DNA of 64,000 bases from an uncultured Parasphingopyxis sp. Lineage in GTDB: Bacteria > Pseudomonadota > Alphaproteobacteria > Sphingomonadales > Sphingomonadaceae. Numbering within the stretch: the first letter of the stretch is position 1; every line of letters begins with the position of its first letter. Location of the stretch: the NCBI RefSeq assembly GCF_937129435.1, contig NZ_CAKZNF010000004.1, positions 1-64,000 on the forward strand, read 5' to 3'. The translations under genes were made by a program, and so were the position numbers. The notes under the pieces are model-generated. The model ran no database searches. It had not been told where the DNA came from and saw only the letters and a list, made by a program, of their open reading frames with translations. Shown here piece by piece: positions 1-8,661 of the stretch.

Positions 1-2
1 TC

Positions 3-2864
3 ACGCGCCCGGTCGTCGCCGTGCGGTTGACCGACCGCGACGGCAATCCCGTTCACCACGGCCTGACCGGCGATTTTGCCGTCCCCTCTCCCTATTTCCC
101 GGCCGTCGAGGCAGACGCGCAGCAGGCGCGGCAACTCGCCGGGCTGGAGCGGGCAGTGCCCGTCTGGCGGGTCGAGGGCGATGAAGGTATCGCCTATATC
201 GAACTTGAACCGACGATGTTCAGCGGCTCGCTCTCGGTCGCCTTCCCGTTTCGCGACGGCGAGGTCCAGCGCAACCAGGTGATCGACCTCTGGCTCGATC
301 CCGGCGACCGGCCGTGGACCGTCGTCGGTGTTGCGGCTGGCACGATCGGCTTCAACACGCTCAGTTCCTCGATCGAAGAATTCGGCGACGAGCAGGACGA
401 TTTCGATGTCGACGGCCGCATCGCACTGTACGCACGCGGACGCATCTCAGGCCAGTGGCTGATGACCATGGCCTATGACAGCGACAGCGATCGCGACGAG
501 AGCCGTTTCCGGGGCGTGATCGATCCTACGCGCTACTACACCGTCTATGCCGACCGCTCCGAGCGCCGCTTCGACGCTGCGAGCGTTCGCCGTCTCTATC
601 TGCGTCTCGAACGGCCGCAATTTTACGCGATGTTCGGCGACTATGAGACCAACATCAACGAGCCGCAGCTCGCGCGCTACAATCGCAGCCTGAACGGCCT
701 GCGCGCGGAATATCGCAACGACCGCATCTCCGCCATCGCCTTCGCTGCCGATACGCCGCACCGCTTCGGCCGGGTCGAGATTCAGGGCAATGGCCTTACC
801 GGGCCCTACACAATCGGATCGAGCCAAATCCTCGCCAACAGCGAGCGCGTCACGATCGAGGTGCGCGACCGCTTCCGTTCGAACGTGATCGTCTCGACGC
901 AGACGCTGGTCCGGCACATCGACTATGACATCGATTATTTCGCCGGCACGCTGCGCTTCCGCGAGCCGATCCTGAGCCGCGACGCCGATCTCAATCCGCG
1001 CTTCATTGTCGTGGAATATGAGGTCGACGGCATCGCCGAGCGGGCGATCCAGGCGGGCGGACGCTTCACCTGGAACACGGCCGACGATCGCCTGCAGATC
1101 GGTGCGACCGTCATCCGCGACGACGACACGCAGCGCGAGACAATAGTCGGCGGCGTCGACATCCGCTGGCGTCCCGACGACGCCACCGAAGTCCGCGCCG
1201 AATTCGCGGCCAGCGACAGCAGCGTCGATACGCCCGCTGCCGGTAGCGGTAGCGCAGAGGGTTTCGCGACCGCCTGGCTTGTCGAAGCCGAGCATCATTC
1301 GAGCGATATCGATATTCTCGCCTATGCGCGCGAGCAGGAGGCCGGTTTCGGCGTCGGCCAGCTCAACGGTGCGGAAAGCGGTACGCGCAAATTCGGCTTT
1401 GACGGCCGGGTCCGCCTCGGCGGTCCGCTCTCGCTCGCCGCCAGCGGTTGGCATGAGAACTATCTCACCAGCGATGCGCGGCGGATCGCGGGCCGGGCGC
1501 TGCTCGAATATCGCGGCGAGCGCACCGATGGCCGCCTCGGCCTGATCTACGCCAACGACCGGCTCACCGACGGCACGCAGCGCGATTCGACGCTGCTCCA
1601 GCTCGGCGCGACGCAGCGGTTGTTCGGCAACCGGCTCGAACTGGACGGCCAGACCGAATTCGCACTCGACAGCGCCGAGAGCGTCGACTTCCCGGCGCGC
1701 CATGCGATCACGGCACGCTTCCGCGCGACCGAATGGGCGACATTGATCGGCACCTATGAGATTGCCGATGGCGAGGATTTCGACGTCAGCACCTTCCGCG
1801 CAGGTTTCGAACTCGCGCCCTGGGCCGGTGCGCGCATTTCGATGACCGGCAACCAGCAGGACATCGCCGAATATGGCCCGCGCACCTTCGCCGCCTATGG
1901 CTTCGCCCAGTCGCTAGTGCTCGACGAACACTGGTCGCTCGATATCTCGCTCGACGGCAATGAGACACTCTCGGGCGGCATCGACTCGCAGACGATCCTC
2001 GAACCGCAGCAGCCCGTGGCAAGCGGCGGCTTCATCGGCAGCGGATCGACACTTACCGAGGATTTCATCGCCGCTACCTTGGGCGCGACCTATCGCAACG
2101 GGCCGTGGAGCATCGTGGGCCGGGCGGAAGTGCGCGACGGCGAGCGCGAGGACCGGCGCGGCGTGACCCTTTCCGCGCTTCGCCAGATCGGCGAAGGCAG
2201 CGCGCTGGGTGGCGCCTTCTCCTGGCTGCGCGCGGATCAGGAGGGCGGCGCGGCGACCGAAGTCACCTCGCTCGAACTGTCCTGGGCGCACCGCCCGGCG
2301 AACAGCGACTGGAGCTGGCTCAACAAGCTCGAAGTGCGCGACGACCGCGTCACCAACGCCATCGCTGGACAGCCCGGCCCGATCGGCAGCGCGCCCTTGC
2401 TGCTGACCGGCGACGCGCACTCACAGCGCATCGTCAACAGCCTGTCGATCAACTGGTCGCCGACGACCATGCGGAGCAGCCTGCTGGGCGGCGACACCTT
2501 CCTCGACCGCAGCGAAGTCTCGCTCTTCCTCGGCACGCGCTACGTTTCCGAACGCTTCGGCGCCGACGATATCGAAGGCTGGAGCAACATCGTCGCCGGC
2601 GATATCCGCTTCGACCTGTCTGAGACCTTCGATGTCGGCGTCGCCGGTGCGATCCGCGAGAGCAGCGGCGGGCGCGCCTGGCACTGGTCGGCGGGACCGA
2701 CCATCGGCATCAGCCCGGCGGAAAACACCTGGATTACCGTGGGTTACAATGTGGTCGGCTTCGAGGATCGCGATTTCGAGGAAGCGCGCTACACTCGCAG
2801 CGGCCCCTTCATCACCTTCCGCTTCCGCTTCGACCAGCAGACCTTCCGCGATCTGGGGCTGTAA
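3..2864 (+). CDS. Large outer-membrane beta-barrel protein, C-terminal part (5' truncated by window)
   Basis: The frame is open from the first complete codon of the window, so the gene begins upstream; about 950 residues are visible. The N-terminal visible part reads like the end of an Ig-like/repeat domain (RPVVAVRLTDRDGNPV). After that the protein is rich in alternating polar/aromatic stretches (YAMFGDYETN, RYNRSLNGLRAEYR) typical of long outer-membrane barrels. It ends in a strongly alternating segment (FITFRFRFDQQTF), consistent with a last barrel strand. No TonB box, plug or enzyme motif is visible. I infer an outer-membrane, possibly surface-exposed protein of the giant repeat/barrel type; substrate and partners are unknown. 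The next gene downstream is a tRNA on the opposite strand. Confidence 0.6.
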   Translation, partial: TRPVVAVRLTDRDGNPVHHGLTGDFAVPSPYFPAVEADAQQARQLAGLERAVPVWRVEGDEGIAYIELEPTMFSGSLSVAFPFRDGEVQRNQVIDLWLDPGDRPWTVVGVAAGTIGFNTLSSSIEEFGDEQDDFDVDGRIALYARGRISGQWLMTMAYDSDSDRDESRFRGVIDPTRYYTVYADRSERRFDAASVRRLYLRLERPQFYAMFGDYETNINEPQLARYNRSLNGLRAEYRNDRISAIAFAADTPHRFGRVEIQGNGLTGPYTIGSSQILANSERVTIEVRDRFRSNVIVSTQTLVRHIDYDIDYFAGTLRFREPILSRDADLNPRFIVVEYEVDGIAERAIQAGGRFTWNTADDRLQIGATVIRDDDTQRETIVGGVDIRWRPDDATEVRAEFAASDSSVDTPAAGSGSAEGFATAWLVEAEHHSSDIDILAYAREQEAGFGVGQLNGAESGTRKFGFDGRVRLGGPLSLAASGWHENYLTSDARRIAGRALLEYRGERTDGRLGLIYANDRLTDGTQRDSTLLQLGATQRLFGNRLELDGQTEFALDSAESVDFPARHAITARFRATEWATLIGTYEIADGEDFDVSTFRAGFELAPWAGARISMTGNQQDIAEYGPRTFAAYGFAQSLVLDEHWSLDISLDGNETLSGGIDSQTILEPQQPVASGGFIGSGSTLTEDFIAATLGATYRNGPWSIVGRAEVRDGEREDRRGVTLSALRQIGEGSALGGAFSWLRADQEGGAATEVTSLELSWAHRPANSDWSWLNKLEVRDDRVTNAIAGQPGPIGSAPLLLTGDAHSQRIVNSLSINWSPTTMRSSLLGGDTFLDRSEVSLFLGTRYVSERFGADDIEGWSNIVAGDIRFDLSETFDVGVAGAIRESSGGRAWHWSAGPTIGISPAENTWITVGYNVVGFEDRDFEEARYTRSGPFITFRFRFDQQTFRDLGL

Positions 2865-2882
2865 AAGTCGGTTTGGAAGGGC

Positions 2883-2967
2883 TGGTACCTCTGGCCGGAG
2901 TCGAACCGGCACTCCCGAAGGAACTCGATTTTGAGTCGAGCGCGTCTACCAATTCCGCCACAGAGGC
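2883..2967 (-). tRNA. tRNA-Leu (anticodon CAA)
   Basis: On the minus strand an 85-nt cloverleaf with a long variable arm can be folded. The 7-bp acceptor stem starts GCCTCTG and pairs with CAGAGGT, followed by discriminator A and an encoded CCA. The D-arm contains AATTGGTAGACGCG. The anticodon stem CTCGA/TCGAG encloses the loop CTCAAAA (anticodon CAA, reads UUG). The variable arm is about 15 nt, as in leucine tRNAs, and the T-arm GCCGGTTCGACTCCGGC is intact. It lies alone between two protein genes. Confidence 0.95.
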
Positions 2968-3036
2968 CCGGGATCGGGATCGGCTCATTAGCGTCGCAAG
3001 GTGCCATTCGCAATGGATCTACGAAACAGTGCGCAT

Positions 3037-3522
3037 TTACGCATCGATATGCCGAGGATTTGCTCCAAATCGGTTGGGGCCGTCCGTCCCTTCAGAAACC
3101 ATGAAAATGAGCAGGGCGAGGTATGATACCATCGAAACGACCCATAAGACTGCGATTGATGGCCTAATGCCGGTTGCGCCGGCGGCGATCAGGAATATCG
3201 GCAATGCCAGTAGCGACGCCCACCAACCGGAACGATCAACGTCGTGCAAGCGACGCACGGTGACGGCTATGTTCGGAACAATTAGCGAAACACTCACAAT
3301 CCAATTGATTGCATGCGCGACTGCTAGGTGACCGGACAATTGCCATATGATGGTCGGATCGTAATTCGGGAATCCATATCCCTCACCGCCGATTGCGAGG
3401 ATGACGCCGCCGATGGCAATGGCAACCAACAGCTGAAACAGACCGAACATGAAGAATTCGGTACGACGTGATCGCCCGGAAAACTCGGCGTATCGCTCAA
3501 GTGGAAGGATCATCCAGTTCAC
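3037..3522 (-). CDS. DUF805 family inner-membrane protein
   Basis: This 161-residue protein matches the DUF805 pattern: an N-terminal aromatic/basic segment (PLERYAEFSGRSRRTEF), hydrophobic helices at about residues 26-45, 70-88 and 115-145, the motif VRRLHDVDRSGWW near the middle, and a C-terminal GTDGPNRFG. The family is an integral membrane protein of unknown function. The start is a GTG at 3522; an ATG three codons further in would lose little. It is transcribed in the same direction as the downstream tRNA-Leu and lies about 20 bp downstream of the comM-like gene, so the two may share a transcript. Confidence 0.85.
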   Translation of the reverse strand: MNWMILPLERYAEFSGRSRRTEFFMFGLFQLLVAIAIGGVILAIGGEGYGFPNYDPTIIWQLSGHLAVAHAINWIVSVSLIVPNIAVTVRRLHDVDRSGWWASLLALPIFLIAAGATGIRPSIAVLWVVSMVSYLALLIFMVSEGTDGPNRFGANPRHIDA

Positions 3523-3542
3523 AGGTCAAACAGCTCCAGCAA

Positions 3543-5051
3543 TTAATTGCGCGGCGGCTGGCGACGATAGCTGAGCGCTTCGGCGACATGCACCCTGCCC
3601 ACCCCCTCGCTTCCGGCAAGATCGGCGATCGTTCGGGCGACACGCAGGACGCGGGAATAACCGCGAGCGGTAAGCCGCATCGCCTCGGCAGCCTGGGCGA
3701 GCAGGTTGCGGCCCGGCTCGTCGGGTGTCGCCACCGAATCAAGAAGATCGCCGTCGGCCTCGCAATTGGTCCGCACATCGTGATCGGCATAGCGCGCCAA
3801 CTGGATCTCGCGCGCCGCCGCGACGCGCGCGGCGACCTCGGCCGAACCTTCGGCGGGCGGTGGGAGCGTCAGGTCGCTCGCCGATACCGCCTCGACATCG
3901 ACATGGAGGTCGATCCGGTCGAGCAGCGGCCTGGAAATCTTCGCCTGATAATCGGCCGCGCATTTCGGCGCGCGCGAGCAGGCAAGAGCGGCATCGCCCA
4001 GATGGCCGCAGCGGCACGGGTTCATCGCCGCGACGAGCTGTACGCGCGCGGGGAAGGTGACGTGCGCATTGGCGCGGGCGACGGAGACGGTCCCGGTCTC
4101 GAGCGGCTGGCGTAGGCTGTCGAGAACCTGCCGCTGAAATTCGGGCAGTTCATCCAGAAACAACACGCCCAGATGCGCGAGGCTGACCTCCCCCGGCCTC
4201 ACCTTGAGCCCGCCGCCGACGAGCGCCGCCATCGAAGCCGAATGGTGTGGCGCGCGATAGGGCCGGTTGCGGACCAGCCGGCCGGCATCGAGCGATCCGG
4301 CCACGCTCGCGACCATGGACACCTCCAGCGCCTCGCCGGAGGTCAGCTCAGGGAGAATTCCCGGAAGGCACGAGGCCATGAGCGACTTGCCCGAACCCGG
4401 CGGCCCGGACATCAGCATATTGTGCCCGCCCGCCGCCGCGATCTCCAGCGCGCGCTTGGCCGTTTCCTGCCCCTTCACCTGTTTGAGGTCCGGCCCGGCG
4501 ACCGGCGGCTCGATCTCGCCGCGCTCGGGCGGCGCCAAGGTCGTGCTGCCCTTGAAGTGATTGAGCAACGCCAGAAGATCGGGCGCGGCGAGCACATCGA
4601 CATTGCCGGCCCAGGCCGCTTCGGCGCCCTGCTCGTACGGGCAGATCAGCCCCAGATCGCGCGACGAGGCGTGCAACGCGGCGAGAAGCACGCCCGGCGA
4701 TCCCGTCACCCGGCCGTCGAGCCCCAATTCGCCGACGACGAGATATTCCGACAGCGTCTCGGCATCGATCACCCCCATCGCGCCAAGCAGCCCCAGCGCA
4801 ATCGGCAGGTCGTAATGCGACCCTTCCTTGGGAAGGTCGGCCGGCGACAGGTTCACCGTGATCCGCTTGGGCGGCAGCGCGAGGCCGATGGCCGACATCG
4901 CTGCCCGCACCCGCTCCCGGCTTTCGGCCACCGCCTTGTCGGGCAGGCCGACGACGACAAAGGCGGGCACGCCGGGCGCGACCTGCACCTGTACCTCGAC
5001 CGCGCGTGCTTCCAGCCCCAGATAGGCCGCCGTCGCGACATGGGCGACCAT
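3543..5051 (-). CDS. comM: ComM/YifB family Mg-chelatase-like AAA+ ATPase
   Basis: The 502-residue protein has the full ComM/YifB architecture. An N-terminal ChlI-like domain (residues 1-170; VVVGLPDKAVAESRERVRAA, VNLSPADLPKEGSHYDLP) is followed by a AAA+ core with Walker A GPPGSGKS near residue 216 and Walker B LFLDELPEF near 295. A C-terminal helical domain follows, with a cysteine cluster (MNPCRCG, CSRAPKC) and YSRVLRVARTIADL. In naturally transformable bacteria ComM is a hexameric helicase that extends heteroduplex during integration of transforming DNA; its role elsewhere is less clear. The ATG at 5051 has a GGGAGG just upstream. A dprA gene lies about 29 kb away in this window, which fits a DNA-uptake role but does not prove it. 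Confidence 0.95.
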   Translation of the reverse strand: MVAHVATAAYLGLEARAVEVQVQVAPGVPAFVVVGLPDKAVAESRERVRAAMSAIGLALPPKRITVNLSPADLPKEGSHYDLPIALGLLGAMGVIDAETLSEYLVVGELGLDGRVTGSPGVLLAALHASSRDLGLICPYEQGAEAAWAGNVDVLAAPDLLALLNHFKGSTTLAPPERGEIEPPVAGPDLKQVKGQETAKRALEIAAAGGHNMLMSGPPGSGKSLMASCLPGILPELTSGEALEVSMVASVAGSLDAGRLVRNRPYRAPHHSASMAALVGGGLKVRPGEVSLAHLGVLFLDELPEFQRQVLDSLRQPLETGTVSVARANAHVTFPARVQLVAAMNPCRCGHLGDAALACSRAPKCAADYQAKISRPLLDRIDLHVDVEAVSASDLTLPPPAEGSAEVAARVAAAREIQLARYADHDVRTNCEADGDLLDSVATPDEPGRNLLAQAAEAMRLTARGYSRVLRVARTIADLAGSEGVGRVHVAEALSYRRQPPRN

Positions 5052-5166
5052 ATCGCCTCCCTTAGATATTCCCCGTTTGTTCTCTCATGCCCCAGACGAC
5101 AAGCGGAGTCGAGAGCGGTGTCGTACATCACCGATCAACCTGTTCATTCGTATAGAACAATGCAGA

Positions 5167-5481
5167 ATGAGCGATATGGCCAGAAACGGTATCTTCAAGG
5201 CGCGGGACAAGCGCGGCGGCGTGCGCCTCGTGCTGACGCTTACGGGTGCCTTTCTGATCGTCATCTCGCCGCTCGTTGGAGCGATCCCCGGTCCTGGCGG
5301 AATTTTCGTCTTCGCTGCAGGCCTGGCGCTGATGCTGAAGAATTCGATCTGGGCGAAAAAGCTCTATGCGCGGCTTAAGCGGCGCTACCCCAAGCGCGGC
5401 GAATGGGTCGACTGGAGTCTGAGGCGGCGAAGCGCATTGCGCCGCGCACGCAAGTCGAAAGCGGGGCGCCGCGACGATTGA
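5167..5481 (+). CDS. PGPGW-type small membrane protein
   Basis: This is a protein of about 104 residues with one hydrophobic hairpin: a strong transmembrane stretch (LVLTLTGAFLIVISPLVGAI), the turn PGPGG, then FVFAAGLALML. This is the signature of the putative transmembrane PGPGW family. The C-terminus is very basic (WSLRRRSALRRARKSK) and probably cytosolic. Function is unknown. I chose the ATG at 5167; an ATG three codons later is also possible. A hairpin followed by T residues lies 40 bp downstream, before rpmH. Confidence 0.7.
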   Translation: MSDMARNGIFKARDKRGGVRLVLTLTGAFLIVISPLVGAIPGPGGIFVFAAGLALMLKNSIWAKKLYARLKRRYPKRGEWVDWSLRRRSALRRARKSKAGRRDD

Positions 5482-5520
5482 CTTTGCGGCACCTTTCGCC
5501 TAATTGCGCGCTCAACCGAA

Positions 5521-5550
5521 GGCCGCCCGCAAGGCGCGGCCCTTTTTGTT
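5521..5550 (+). terminator. Rho-independent terminator-like hairpin upstream of rpmH
   Basis: GGCCGC (5521-5526) pairs with GCGGCC (5536-5541) around a 9-nt loop and is followed by CTTTTTGTTT. It could end the transcript of the upstream PGPGW gene or act as an attenuator in the rpmH leader. The rpmH start is only 32 nt beyond the stem. Confidence 0.5.
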
Positions 5551-5565
5551 TCAGAATTTGAGGAT

Positions 5566-6039
5566 ATGAGCGATGAAGCGCACCTTCCAGCCGAGCAATC
5601 TCGTGCGCAAGCGGCGTCACGGTTTCCGCAGCCGGATGGCGACGGCGGCAGGCCGCAAGATCCTGCGCGCGCGCCGGGCCCGCGGCCGCAAGAAGCTGTC
5701 CGCCTAGAAACGCTCCGCAAGCGGCGCGATTTCCTCGCGGCCAATCGCGGCAAGCGCGCGGCGATGCCCGGCTTCGTCCTGCTGGTGCATGATCGCAACG
5801 ATGGCGACGAGACGATTCGCCTCGGCATTACGGTCACCAAGAAAATCGGCAACGCGGTCGTCCGCAACCGGATGAAGCGCCGTTTCCGTGCTTTGGGCCG
5901 TGAATTGCTTCCCGTTTTCGGGAAAGCCGGCGCCGACCATATCCTGATCGGCCGTGCAGGCGGTATCGAACGCGATTTCGGCAGCCTGCGGGACGAGCTT
6001 GCCAAGGCGCTTCGCAAGATCGGCGGAGCGAAAAGCTGA
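5566..6039 (+). CDS. rnpA: Ribonuclease P protein component, with N-terminal extension overlapping rpmH
   Basis: RnpA binds the RNase P RNA and helps recognise precursor tRNA 5' leaders. The conserved part is clear from about residue 47: [16 protein letters not shown], then the RNR-type motif region ([19 protein letters not shown]), and the usual C-terminus. The frame has no ATG, GTG, TTG or CTG between 5569 and the conserved core; the next ATG lies inside the core after the RKRRDF motif. The only canonical start is therefore 5566, giving 157 residues with an Ala/Pro/Arg-rich extension of about 45 residues encoded on top of rpmH. Its AGGA is only 1 nt from this ATG, so initiation may be weak or coupled to rpmH. 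A non-canonical start near 5698 cannot be excluded. The stop overlaps yidD by one base. Confidence 0.85.
   Translation: MSDEAHLPAEQSRAQAASRFPQPDGDGGRPQDPARAPGPRPQEAVRLETLRKRRDFLAANRGKRAAMPGFVLLVHDRNDGDETIRLGITVTKKIGNAVVRNRMKRRFRALGRELLPVFGKAGADHILIGRAGGIERDFGSLRDELAKALRKIGGAKS
5573..5707 (+). CDS. rpmH: 50S ribosomal protein L34
   Basis: This 44-codon gene begins [19 protein letters not shown] and ends GRKKLSA, full length and canonical for L34, a very basic protein of the large ribosomal subunit. An AGGA at 5561-5564 sits 8 nt before the ATG, an ideal ribosome-binding spacing. The oddity is positional: the whole gene lies inside another open frame (starting at ATG 5566) that continues into rnpA. 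The rpmH ATG is 7 nt after the rnpA-frame ATG, in a different frame. It is first in the rpmH-rnpA-yidD-yidC-engB run. Confidence 0.97.
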   Translation: MKRTFQPSNLVRKRRHGFRSRMATAAGRKILRARRARGRKKLSA

Positions 6040-6248
6040 TGCGCTGGCTGCTGATCGGCATCGCCAAATTGTGGCAATGGGGGCCTTCGGCCATCCTGCC
6101 GCCAAGCTGCCGCTATACCCCGTCATGTTCGGCCTATGCGATACAGGCCTGGAAGCGCTATGGAGCATTCAAAGGCAGCTGGCTTGCGGTGAAGCGCATC
6201 GCGCGCTGCCATCCCTGGGGCGGATCGGGCCACGATCCGCTTCCCTGA
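6039..6248 (+). CDS. yidD: Membrane protein insertion efficiency factor YidD
   Basis: The 69-residue protein carries the YidD hallmarks: an amphipathic N-terminus ([13 protein letters not shown]), the cysteine motif [15 protein letters not shown], and C-terminal [12 protein letters not shown]. YidD is a small inner-membrane-associated factor that assists YidC-dependent insertion. Its ATG overlaps the rnpA stop (TGATG), and yidC follows after about 26 bp, the usual operon order. Confidence 0.97.
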   Translation: MRWLLIGIAKLWQWGPSAILPPSCRYTPSCSAYAIQAWKRYGAFKGSWLAVKRIARCHPWGGSGHDPLP

Positions 6249-6274
6249 CCGAGAAGAGCATTTAAGGAGTTCCG

Positions 6275-7996
6275 GTGGAAAATTCGCGCAACATGATCCT
6301 GGCGATCGTGCTTTCGGTGGTCGTGCTGATCGGATGGGGCTTTATCGCGGAGCGGATCGCGCCGACCGCCAATGAACCCTCGACCGAATTCGTCGACGGC
6401 GAGCAGGTGCCGGTCGAGCAGCCCGAATCGAACGTCGTCCCCGATACGCCCGTTGAACGCCGCGAACTCGCCGAGGTTTTGAGCGACTCGCAGGGCGATC
6501 GGATCGTCATCGAGTCGCCGCGTATCGAAGGATCGATGAACCTGCGCGGCGCCCGGTTCGACGACCTTGTGCTCACCGACTATCGCGTGACGATCGATCC
6601 CGACTCCCCTGCCCAGCGCCTGCTTGCACCGGCGGGGGTCGAGGGATCGAACTTTGCCGAATTCGGCTGGGCCGGAGGCGATATCGAAACGCCGGGCCGC
6701 GACGCGCTCTGGCAGGCCGATGCCGAACGGATCACCCCGGGAGAGCCGGTCACTTTGCGTTGGCGCAACGGCACGGGCCAGCTCTTCGCCATCGTCATCG
6801 AACTCGACGAGAACTACCGCTTCCAGGTTTCGCAGCGGGTTTCCAATTTCGGCGACGCGCCGGTCAGCACGCAATCCTATGCGCTGATCCAGAGGACCGG
6901 CGAGTCCCCCGATCCCGACAACTGGCTGATCCACACCGGCCCCACCTATTATTCCGCTGGCGATCTCGACCATATCAATTTCGGCGATGTGCGCGAGGAA
7001 GGCACGAACGGGAACCGCTTCGCACTGACCAATGGCTGGCTCGGCTTCAACGACAAATACTGGCTGACCGCGCTGTTCCCGCAAAGCGGATCGGCCGACG
7101 CCGCGTTCCAGCCGCTATCGGGCGATCGCTACCAGGCCGTCTATTCGAACACCGCGCAGGTCGTGCAGCCCGGCCGGGCGATCACGACTCGTGCCGATTT
7201 CTTCGCCGGCGCGAAGGAAGTCACGTTGCTCGAAGCCTATGACGAGGATGACGGCTTGACGCAGATCGACCTGTCGGTCGACTGGGGCTGGTTCTATTTC
7301 TTCGAGCTGCCGCTCTTCTACGTCCTCCACTGGCTGTTCATGACGATCGGCAATTTCGGTGTCGCGATCATCTGCCTCACCATCATCGTGCGCGGCCTGA
7401 TGTTCCCGATCGCGCAGAAGCAGTTCAAGTCCTTCGCCGCGATGCGCGCCATCCAGCCGAAGATGAAGGAGCTGCAGGAGCGTCACAAGGACGACAAGCA
7501 GAAGATGCAGCAGGAGGTGCTCGCCCTTTACCAGAAGGAAAAAGTGAACCCGCTTGCCGGCTGCCTGCCGATGTTCCTGCAGATACCGATCTTCTACGCG
7601 CTCTACAAAGTGCTGATGCTTTCGGTCGAGATGCGGCACGAGCCGTTCGCGCTGTGGCTCAAGGACCTGTCGGCGCCCGATCCGCTGACGCCGGTCAACC
7701 TGTTCGGCTTCCTCGATTTCACGCCGCCGACCTATCTCGCCATCGGTATCCTGCCGATCCTGCTCGGTGTTACCATGTGGCTGCAGTTCAAGCTGAACCC
7801 GGCGCAGATGGACCCGACGCAGCAGAAAATCTTCGGCATCATGCCCTGGGTGTTCATGGTCATCATGGCGCCCTTCGCGGCGGGGCTGCAGCTCTACTGG
7901 ACGACGTCGAACATCCTGACGATCGCCCAGCAGAAATGGCTCTACAGCCGCGATCCGCGATTGAAGGAACAGGCCAAGGCGGTGGCGGCGGAGTGA
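6275..7996 (+). CDS. yidC: Membrane protein insertase YidC
   Basis: This 573-residue protein is of the Gram-negative YidC type. An N-terminal signal anchor (MILAIVLSVVVLIGWGFIAE) is followed by a large periplasmic domain to about residue 340. Next comes the conserved five-helix insertase core, with FELPLFYVLHWLF, IIVRGLMFPIAQKQFKS, a cytosolic coiled segment (PKMKELQERHKDDKQKM), CLPMFLQIPIFYALYKV, and the terminal helices ending QLYWTTSNILTIAQQ. It inserts and folds inner-membrane proteins alone or with SecYEG. The start is a GTG at 6275 preceded by AAGGAG. The stop overlaps the next gene by 4 bp (GTGA). Confidence 0.97.
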   Translation: MENSRNMILAIVLSVVVLIGWGFIAERIAPTANEPSTEFVDGEQVPVEQPESNVVPDTPVERRELAEVLSDSQGDRIVIESPRIEGSMNLRGARFDDLVLTDYRVTIDPDSPAQRLLAPAGVEGSNFAEFGWAGGDIETPGRDALWQADAERITPGEPVTLRWRNGTGQLFAIVIELDENYRFQVSQRVSNFGDAPVSTQSYALIQRTGESPDPDNWLIHTGPTYYSAGDLDHINFGDVREEGTNGNRFALTNGWLGFNDKYWLTALFPQSGSADAAFQPLSGDRYQAVYSNTAQVVQPGRAITTRADFFAGAKEVTLLEAYDEDDGLTQIDLSVDWGWFYFFELPLFYVLHWLFMTIGNFGVAIICLTIIVRGLMFPIAQKQFKSFAAMRAIQPKMKELQERHKDDKQKMQQEVLALYQKEKVNPLAGCLPMFLQIPIFYALYKVLMLSVEMRHEPFALWLKDLSAPDPLTPVNLFGFLDFTPPTYLAIGILPILLGVTMWLQFKLNPAQMDPTQQKIFGIMPWVFMVIMAPFAAGLQLYWTTSNILTIAQQKWLYSRDPRLKEQAKAVAAE

Positions 7997-8628
7997 CCGA
8001 TCAAACGGAGATCGAGGAACTGTCGCGCCGGACCTTTTCCGGCCCGATTGATTTCCTGAAATCGGCGCCGACGCTGGAATTCATTCCCGACGCCGACCTG
8101 CCCGAGGTCGCGTTCGCTGGCCGGTCCAATGTCGGCAAGTCGACGCTGATCAACGCGCTGACCAACCGCAAGAACCTGGCCCGCGCATCGAACACGCCGG
8201 GGCGGACGCAGGAGCTCAATTTCTTCACCGTCGGCGATCCGCCCGAGTTCCGGCTCGTCGACATGCCCGGCTATGGCTTCGCAAAGGCGCCGCCCAAGGT
8301 GGCGGAGAACTGGAAGCGCTTGATCTTCGATTTCCTCCGCGGCCGGCCGAACCTTAAACGCGTGCTGCTGCTCATCGATTCGCGGCGCGGACTGAAACCC
8401 GCCGATATCGAGCTGATGAAAATGCTCGATGAGGCGGCCGTCAGCTACAAGGTCGTGCTGACCAAGGCGGACAAGCTCAAGAAGACGGCGCTCGAGGCAA
8501 CGGCCGGCCGGATCGGGGGCCAGATCAAGACGCACGCGGCTGCGCACCCCGATATCCTCGCGACGTCATCCGAAAAGGGAATGGGCGTCGAAGAGTTGCG
8601 TCGCGCCGTGATCGAGGCGATTGGTTAG
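7993..8628 (+). CDS. engB: Ribosome biogenesis GTP-binding protein YihA/YsxC (EngB)
   Basis: The protein is about 211 residues with an EngB-type GTPase domain: G1 GRSNVGKST at about 43-51, a switch region TPGRTQELNFF, G3 DMPGYGFAKAP, G4 TKADKLK and G5-like ATSSEKG. EngB assists late assembly of the large ribosomal subunit. The GTG start overlaps the yidC stop by four bases, implying translational coupling. It closes the rpmH-to-engB operon. Confidence 0.95.
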   Translation: MTDQTEIEELSRRTFSGPIDFLKSAPTLEFIPDADLPEVAFAGRSNVGKSTLINALTNRKNLARASNTPGRTQELNFFTVGDPPEFRLVDMPGYGFAKAPPKVAENWKRLIFDFLRGRPNLKRVLLLIDSRRGLKPADIELMKMLDEAAVSYKVVLTKADKLKKTALEATAGRIGGQIKTHAAAHPDILATSSEKGMGVEELRRAVIEAIG

Positions 8629-8661
8629 CCGGGGCGCGAGATACGGGAAACGGAGAGCGGG

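Noticed and set aside
447-1703. 418-codon antisense frame over the outer-membrane protein
   Set aside because: Shadow frame; no signal or family motif, and the barrel pattern is on the plus strand.
2873-3331. Plus-strand frame of 152 codons beginning with a G-V-E-P-A-L-type sequence
   Set aside because: Its first part is tRNA-Leu read in antisense, a known source of false genes; the rest is antisense to the DUF805 gene.
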